From the NCBI RefSeq assembly GCF_026965535.1, contig NZ_CP114039.1, positions 3,720,001-3,784,000 of the forward strand: 64,000 nucleotides of DNA, in the 5' to 3' direction. Positions 59,233 through 64,000 of the stretch are shown here, piece by piece. Origin of the DNA: Corallococcus sp. NCRR. Its GTDB lineage: Bacteria; Myxococcota; Myxococcia; Myxococcales; Myxococcaceae. Made by a program: the position numbers and the translations under genes. The stretch's first letter is position 1. Every line of letters starts with the position of its first letter. Below the pieces are notes generated by a model that worked only from the letters and a program-made list of their open reading frames with translations, was not told the origin of the DNA and searched no databases.

Positions 59233-60687
59233 CTACTCCCTTGCTCCGGCCAGGCCCGGCGGGCAGCTGAAGGTGGCCGGCACGGACCACAGCTGGCCTT
59301 CCTCGGCGGCATCGAGGGCGGTGAAGAAGATGCGGTGGCCCACGCGGGTGAACGAGCCCGGGAAGTGGATGTCCGCCAGCCGCCCCTGCGTCGCCAGAGA
59401 GCCCCGGGTGAAGTAGGGGAAGACGGGCCCCAGGGAGTCCGGTGTGCCACCGAACAGGACCTGGCCCGTGCCGGTGGCGAACAGCGGGTAGCGGTACCCG
59501 TACTCCACATTGTCGGTGTCGAAGAGCTGGCGGGTCCCCGAGGCCGTTCCATTCGTCGCCCACAGCGAGACGGCCCTGGACACGGGGGCGTCGCTTCCAA
59601 TGCTCACGTAGAAGTAGATGTCGCCGCCGGAGACCACGGTCGACCGCACGGCGGGATACGCGAACTCCTCGGCACCGTAGGGGTTGGGCAGGGTGGTGAT
59701 GCCCGTCTTGCCACCGCCGCTCAGGGAGAGCCGGTCGATGCGCAGCCGCTTCGTCACCGGGTTGTCCACGGACGCCAGATAGACATGCGTGCCCAGCGTC
59801 CCCAGCAGGTGCACGCGCCTGCCAAAGGCTTCCAGGCGGACGGTCCCCGCGGCGGTGCCATTCGTCTTCCACACCTCGGAGTTGGGGCCGTCCTCCAGGA
59901 TGAACAACGGCGGCTCACCCGGGTTGCTCACCCCCGAGAGGTAGGTGTTCCCCGCGTCCAGCCGCTTGACGGAGGTCGTCCCGGCCGACGTGCCGTCGGT
60001 GCGCCACAGCGTGGTGCCCGTGTCCTCGGAGAAGATGAAGAGCAGCGCGTTGCCGGCCTTCAGTGTGTAGTAGCCCAGGTTCGTGAGTCCGCCGAAGTCC
60101 TTCACCCGCAGCGTGCCGGCCGCCGTCCCGTCGGACCGCCACAGCTCCGGCCGGGCCCCGTCACCCGGCACCGGCACCCAGCGGAAGAACACCAGGCGGC
60201 CATTGAGCTCCGTGGCGTTGGTCATCACGGAGCCCTCCGCGCCGGGCGTGATGTCCTTGACCAGGCGGGTCCCGGCCGCCGTGCCGTTGCTGCTCCACAG
60301 CTCCATGCCGGTGGTATCCGTGCGGGCTTGGAAGAAGAGCGTGTTGCCCACCGCGACCAGGTTCTGGGGCTGATAGACGCCGGGCGGCCCCGGGAACACC
60401 TTCACCTGGACGGTTCCCGCCTCCGTGCCGTCGCTGCGCCACAGGACCGAACCGGTGTCGAAGCCCGAGGTGACGAAGAAGAGCGTGCCCTGGACGTTCG
60501 TGAGCTCTCCCATGAAGCCCGAGGAGCCCGCGGGCGTGATGTCCGCCACCCGCGCAGCCACGCCAGGCGGACAGGCCTGGGCGGTCACCTCGCGGGGGCC
60601 GTCCTCCACCGCCTCCGGCGATCCCCCACAGGCCACCACCCCTGCCAGCCCCAACCACAGCAGTGCACCCCAATTCCTTGCATGCAT
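59233..60687 (-). CDS. Lipoprotein with ELWxSDGTxxGT repeats
   Basis: 484 residues from ATG 60687, with GGCGTGGAC upstream. Lipobox GLAGVVACGG. The body is a propeller-like array of repeats with a fixed pattern: VLWRSDGTEAGT, ELWSSNGTAAGT, ELWRSDGTAAGT, TLWRTDGTSAGT, EVWKTNGTAAGT and SLWATNGTASGT. This repeat is common in myxobacterial surface proteins and forms a beta-propeller. Role is probably binding at the cell surface; no catalytic site seen. Confidence 0.88.
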   Translation of the reverse strand: MHARNWGALLWLGLAGVVACGGSPEAVEDGPREVTAQACPPGVAARVADITPAGSSGFMGELTNVQGTLFFVTSGFDTGSVLWRSDGTEAGTVQVKVFPGPPGVYQPQNLVAVGNTLFFQARTDTTGMELWSSNGTAAGTRLVKDITPGAEGSVMTNATELNGRLVFFRWVPVPGDGARPELWRSDGTAAGTLRVKDFGGLTNLGYYTLKAGNALLFIFSEDTGTTLWRTDGTSAGTTSVKRLDAGNTYLSGVSNPGEPPLFILEDGPNSEVWKTNGTAAGTVRLEAFGRRVHLLGTLGTHVYLASVDNPVTKRLRIDRLSLSGGGKTGITTLPNPYGAEEFAYPAVRSTVVSGGDIYFYVSIGSDAPVSRAVSLWATNGTASGTRQLFDTDNVEYGYRYPLFATGTGQVLFGGTPDSLGPVFPYFTRGSLATQGRLADIHFPGSFTRVGHRIFFTALDAAEEGQLWSVPATFSCPPGLAGARE

Positions 60688-60801
60688 GTCCACGCCTCCG
60701 GTCCACGAAGCGCGGACGGTGGGGTGCGCGGCTTTGCCTTCCAAGGGGGACCCCAAGGAGGTGGGAGTGTCGCGAGACCGGGGCGGGGGGCCCCTTCGTC
60801 C

Positions 60802-61575
60802 TCACGGCTGACGGCGAGGCAGTCCGATGAGGTAGGTGATGGTCATTCCATTCGCCTTGTGAACGCCGCTGTGCCAGCGGTAGCCGTGGGCGTCGAGCCC
60901 CTCGGTCAGCTCATCCAGGTCCTCCGGCGTGTAGGTCCGCAGCGACGACACCACGCCATCCCAGAGGATGAGCAGGGGGATGATGGGAATGAGGTAGGTG
61001 AAGACAAACCGCCATCCGGAGCGTGGGCGGATGAGCGGGGTGAAGCCCCAGACCAGGGGGATGATGAGCAGCAGTTGGAAGAGGACGTACAGCAGCGAGC
61101 GCTGCGTGAGCTCGAAGGCCGCGATGGGCAGGCCGCGCGTGGCGGCGTCCGCGAGGAGGGCCTTCGCCTGCTTCGGGCGGAAGTGGTGGAGTCCCTCGAA
61201 CAGGGTGCGCAGCCCCGTGAGCTCCTCCGGAACGCGCATGACGTCGACGGGAGTGTCGTGGTACCGCGCGCCCTCGGGCAGCTCCAGCGCCGGGGTGGGG
61301 TGCAGGTCGGTGAGCACCACCTCCGCCTCCCCGTGCACGCGGCGCAGCGCCGGCAGCAGCGTGCGCCAGGGGCCTCCCGTCCCCGAGCACAGGTCGATGA
61401 CGCGGTTCGTGCCGGACATCCGCAGCAGATCCGCCAACTGGGGGGCCACGGTGTCGTAGGGGCGCGTCTTGTCGAGCACGACGTGCAGGTAGTCGACCTC
61501 GCCACGGCGCAGGGCCGTGGGCAGCCACGACTGGTCGAGGAACTCGAAGAGGTGGAGCCGGGGGAGCAGTCTCAT
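60802..61575 (-). CDS. SAM-dependent methyltransferase-like protein with membrane-associated middle
   Basis: 257 residues. Motif I RVIDLCSGTGGPWRTLLP, acidic VVLTDLHP, then a MTase beta-strand region. After residue ~165 a hydrophobic hairpin (LLYVLFQLLLIIPLVWGFTP and FVFTYLIPIIPLLILWDG) is inserted before the last strand (GYRWHSGVHKANGMTITYLI). The enzyme is thus bound to the membrane, and probably methylates a membrane-soluble compound. No partner gene nearby. Confidence 0.85.
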   Translation of the reverse strand: MRLLPRLHLFEFLDQSWLPTALRRGEVDYLHVVLDKTRPYDTVAPQLADLLRMSGTNRVIDLCSGTGGPWRTLLPALRRVHGEAEVVLTDLHPTPALELPEGARYHDTPVDVMRVPEELTGLRTLFEGLHHFRPKQAKALLADAATRGLPIAAFELTQRSLLYVLFQLLLIIPLVWGFTPLIRPRSGWRFVFTYLIPIIPLLILWDGVVSSLRTYTPEDLDELTEGLDAHGYRWHSGVHKANGMTITYLIGLPRRQP

Positions 61576-61636
61576 CGCCCGGAGGATAGCGCCTCTCCCC
61601 GTCGTGGCCCACGCGCCGGTCCCGCGCCCCCGGGCC

Positions 61637-62761
61637 CTACTTGCTCACCGCGATGGACTTGCGGAACAGCGCCAGGCTGTAGACGAAGAACCCCACGCCC
61701 ACCGCGCTCACCATCAGGAACTGGCGCCAGACGGCCCACAGCCCTCCGCCGCGGTAGATGATGACCTGCGAGAAGCTGACGAAGTGCCGGGCCGGCAGCA
61801 GGTACGTGAGGGATTGCAGCCACTTCGGCTGGCTCTCCACGGGCGTGCTCCCGCCCGACAGCAGCATCAGCACCAGGACCACCAGGATGATGAGCAGCGC
61901 GAACTGCGCCATGGAGCGGGAGATGGTCCCCAGGAAGATGCCGAGCGCCGTGGCGAAGAACAGGTAGAGCACGACGCCCACGAACCACAGCACCACCGAG
62001 CCGGCGAACGGCACCTTCAACACCATGTGCACGACCAGCAACAGCGACGCCCCGGTCGCGACGAGGATGACCAGGCTGTTGGCCCAGACCTTCGCCATGG
62101 CGATCTCGAACGAGGTCAGCGGCATCACGAGCAGGTGCTCCAGCGTTCCGTGCTCGCGCTCGCGGATGACCGCCGCGCCCGTGAGGACGACCGTCAGCAG
62201 GGTGATTTGATTGATGATGGCCACCACGCTCTTGAACCAGGACGACACCCCGTTGGGGTTGAAGAGCTTGCGGACCACCAGGTTGACGGGCCTGGGCCCC
62301 GTCTCCTCCGTGCGCTTGAGGAAGGATGCGATGCGGTCGTTGAGGATGTTCTTGATGTAGCCGGAGCCGATGCCCGCCTGCTGCATGGCGGTCGCGTCGA
62401 TGTTCACCTGGACGTCCGGGTTGCGCCCCGCGCGCAGGTCGTGCTCGAAGCGGGGCGGAATCACCACGACGAACATGAACCGGCCCCGGTCCATGTCCGG
62501 CTGGATGTCATCCGCGATGATGACCTCCGGTGACTTGAAGCGGGGCGGATAGAACGCGTTGAGCAGCTCCTTGGACAACGCGGACCCGTCCTCGTCGACG
62601 AAGGCGATGGAGGCGTTGTTCACCTCGCTGGAGGTCCCCGTGGCCTGGACGTAGATGGCCAGGGTGAAGGCATAGACGACGAACACGATCAGCACCGCGT
62701 CGCTGAGTAGGCTGCGGATCTCCTTGAGCCCGAGCCACAGGATGTTCAGCAGTGAGTTCAC
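61637..62761 (-). CDS. ABC-2 type transporter permease (YhhJ/YbhR-like)
   Basis: 374 residues from GTG 62761. N-terminal membrane helix (LLSDAVLIVFVVYAFTLAIYV), a periplasmic domain of about 130 residues (EVIIADDIQPDMDRGRFMF, RPVNLVVRKLFNPNG), then five helices with INQITLLTVVLTGAAVIRE, REHGTLEHLLVMP and PARHFVSFSQVI. It starts 2 bp before the stop of the other permease gene, so the two form one transporter. Such pairs export toxic compounds or lipids. Confidence 0.9.
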   Translation of the reverse strand: MNSLLNILWLGLKEIRSLLSDAVLIVFVVYAFTLAIYVQATGTSSEVNNASIAFVDEDGSALSKELLNAFYPPRFKSPEVIIADDIQPDMDRGRFMFVVVIPPRFEHDLRAGRNPDVQVNIDATAMQQAGIGSGYIKNILNDRIASFLKRTEETGPRPVNLVVRKLFNPNGVSSWFKSVVAIINQITLLTVVLTGAAVIREREHGTLEHLLVMPLTSFEIAMAKVWANSLVILVATGASLLLVVHMVLKVPFAGSVVLWFVGVVLYLFFATALGIFLGTISRSMAQFALLIILVVLVLMLLSGGSTPVESQPKWLQSLTYLLPARHFVSFSQVIIYRGGGLWAVWRQFLMVSAVGVGFFVYSLALFRKSIAVSK

Positions 62762-62763
62762 CG

Positions 62764-64000
62764 CTATTTCTCCTGCTTTCTCAGGCCCAGGACGCTGATG
62801 GCCAGAAGGAGCGGGACGCACACGGCCATGAAGGCGACGTCCCTGAGGATGAGGCCCGCGCCCAATCCCTTGGTGAAGGCGCCCAGGCTGGCGTGCATGT
62901 AATAGGTGGCCGGCCAGATGGAGCCGACGACCTTGGCGCCCCCCTGGAGCGTGGAGACCGGCTGTAGCAGGCCAGAGAACTGGATGGTCGGCACGATGGT
63001 CAGGATGGCCGTGACGAAGACGGCCGCCACCTGGCTGCCGGTGAAGGTGGACGTCACCATCCCAATGCCTGTCGTCGCCATGACGTAGAACAGCGCGCAG
63101 ACCACCAACGTCAGGAAGCTGCCCTTGATGGGGACGCCGAAGACGACCAGCGACAGCGCGGTCAGGATGAAGAAGTTGGCCATGCCGATGGCCACGTAGG
63201 GCAGTTGCTTCCCGAGCAGGTACTCCAGCCGTCCCGTGGGCGTGACGTAGAAGTTGATGATGGACCCCAGCTCCTTCTCACGCACGATGCTGACCGTCAT
63301 GAGGATGGCGGGGATGAGCAGCAGCAGCAGCGCCGGGACACTCGGCACGATGGAGTAGATGCTCTCGAAGGTGGGGTTGTAGAGGTAGCGCTCCTCGATG
63401 TTGGCCGTGTCCTTCCGCGCGCTGGCGGAGTGGAAGCCGCTCGCGGGATCCCGGAGCATCCGGTTGTGCACCCCCTGCACGTACTGCTCGACGGTGTCGC
63501 CACGGAAGGTCATGGCTCCGTCCACCTGCGCCAGCACCTCCGGGCCGGAGCCCCGGCGGAGGTCCAGGCCGAAGCGGGGCGGAAGCTCCAGCACCACCGA
63601 GACATCGTCTGACTGGAGCCTGCGGAGCGCTTCATCCGAGGACTGGGCGGGCGGCGTCGGGGCGAAGTAGGGCTTCGCCGCGCTGAACTGCTCCAGGTAC
63701 GCGCGGCTCTCGGGCGACTGGTCGAGGTCCAGCGCGGCATAGCGGATGTTCTCCACGTCGGTCGTGATGCCGAAGCCGAAGACGAGCATCAACACCGCGG
63801 AACCGATGAAGGCGAACGCCAGCCGCACTTTGTCGCGGAGGATTTGTTGGGTCTCGTTGGAGGCATACGCGAGCAGCCGGCCCACCCGCAGACGGAGGCC
63901 GGCCCGGTCCGTCCGGGGCGCGGCCGGAGCCTGGGGTGGGGCGGCTTCGGGCGCGGGGGCGGGGGGCGTGTCCTTGTCCTCGGCGCGGGCCTTCTCGGCG
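62764..64000 (-). CDS. ABC-2 permease domain, probably the C-terminus of an RbbA/YhiH-like fusion (partial)
   Basis: The permease runs from VGRLLAYASNETQQILRDKVRL to LGLRKQEK, with periplasmic domain (ENIRYAALDLDQSPESRAYL) and helices such as VPALLLLLIPAILMTVSIV. The frame remains open back to 64000 and encodes a Pro/Ala/Glu-rich linker (AEKARAEDKDTPPAPAPEAA). That linker suggests an ATPase domain lies further upstream in the same protein, as in RbbA and YhiH. An ATG at 63885 would make a separate permease. Which start is real cannot be settled inside this window. Confidence 0.75.
   Translation of the reverse strand, partial: AEKARAEDKDTPPAPAPEAAPPQAPAAPRTDRAGLRLRVGRLLAYASNETQQILRDKVRLAFAFIGSAVLMLVFGFGITTDVENIRYAALDLDQSPESRAYLEQFSAAKPYFAPTPPAQSSDEALRRLQSDDVSVVLELPPRFGLDLRRGSGPEVLAQVDGAMTFRGDTVEQYVQGVHNRMLRDPASGFHSASARKDTANIEERYLYNPTFESIYSIVPSVPALLLLLIPAILMTVSIVREKELGSIINFYVTPTGRLEYLLGKQLPYVAIGMANFFILTALSLVVFGVPIKGSFLTLVVCALFYVMATTGIGMVTSTFTGSQVAAVFVTAILTIVPTIQFSGLLQPVSTLQGGAKVVGSIWPATYYMHASLGAFTKGLGAGLILRDVAFMAVCVPLLLAISVLGLRKQEK

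Noticed and set aside
59221..61761. 846-codon plus-strand frame across the lipoprotein and methyltransferase region
   Set aside because: Antisense shadow; Gly/Arg/His-rich, no motif. The minus strand has ELWxSDGT repeats and a methyltransferase.

Overview
The window is high-GC (about 70%), tightly packed bacterial DNA with very strong G/C bias at codon third positions. It carries families typical of predatory delta-proteobacteria: many lipoproteins, carboxypeptidase-regulatory-like domain proteins, ELWxSDGT-type repeats, a lectin-chitinase, HEAT repeats and S9/TAP-type hydrolases. It looks like a myxobacterial chromosome (Corallococcus/Myxococcus-like). The genus is inferred from gene content only.

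Layout. 1-4056: the start of an RNase J gene, then a BlaI-type repressor with two matching dyads, translationally coupled to an M56 metallopeptidase fused to a lytic transglycosylase. 4061-6883: a Clp-type double AAA+ ATPase fused to a complete release-factor-2-like module that lacks both the codon-reading and GGQ motifs. 6973-7607: an HNH nuclease preceded by a tRNA-Trp-like element with almost no D-arm. 7916-15508: mostly housekeeping or metabolic genes (S9 peptidase, GFA/CENP-V protein, FAD dehydrogenase, methyltransferase, Tag glycosylase, TAP-like hydrolase, VOC protein). 15606-21813: a candidate secreted two-site metalloprotease/toxin, a lipoprotein, a HEAT protein, a lectin-GH19 chitinase, a Ser/Lys-rich protein and a DJ-1/PfpI protein. 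21896-27050: a four-gene operon (VWA surface protein, histidine kinase, response regulator, small carboxypeptidase-regulatory-like protein). 27194-31908: GapN, a PTPS-III/SDR/QueD pterin set, an SRPBCC/ArsR pair with clear operator dyads. 32028-34369: a decayed PHB-depolymerase-like esterase and a divergent hydrolase/TetR pair with two identical operators.

34385-39690 is an AT-richer island with an Hsp70-like actin-fold ATPase, an McrB-type AAA+ protein and a DUF2357/McrC-like protein. The Hsp70 reading frame is cut at its 5' end and carries its phosphate-1 motif at the wrong (C-terminal) end. 39837-50107 holds a DUF3142 pair, an EEP-type nuclease with a Cys-rich exported protein, an IorAB-type molybdenum hydroxylase and a large carboxypeptidase-regulatory-like repeat protein.

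The most striking region is 50114-56713, on the minus strand: three tandem paralogous 72-73 residue peptides, a GH57-DUF1611 fusion enzyme, an ABC exporter without a peptidase domain, a one-helix membrane protein and a compact subtilase. The last four genes overlap by stop/start codons. This has the logic of a RiPP-type peptide biosynthesis, export and processing operon, but with no modification enzyme class that I recognise. The window ends with two methyltransferases, a repeat lipoprotein and two ABC-2 permeases, the last one running off the edge.
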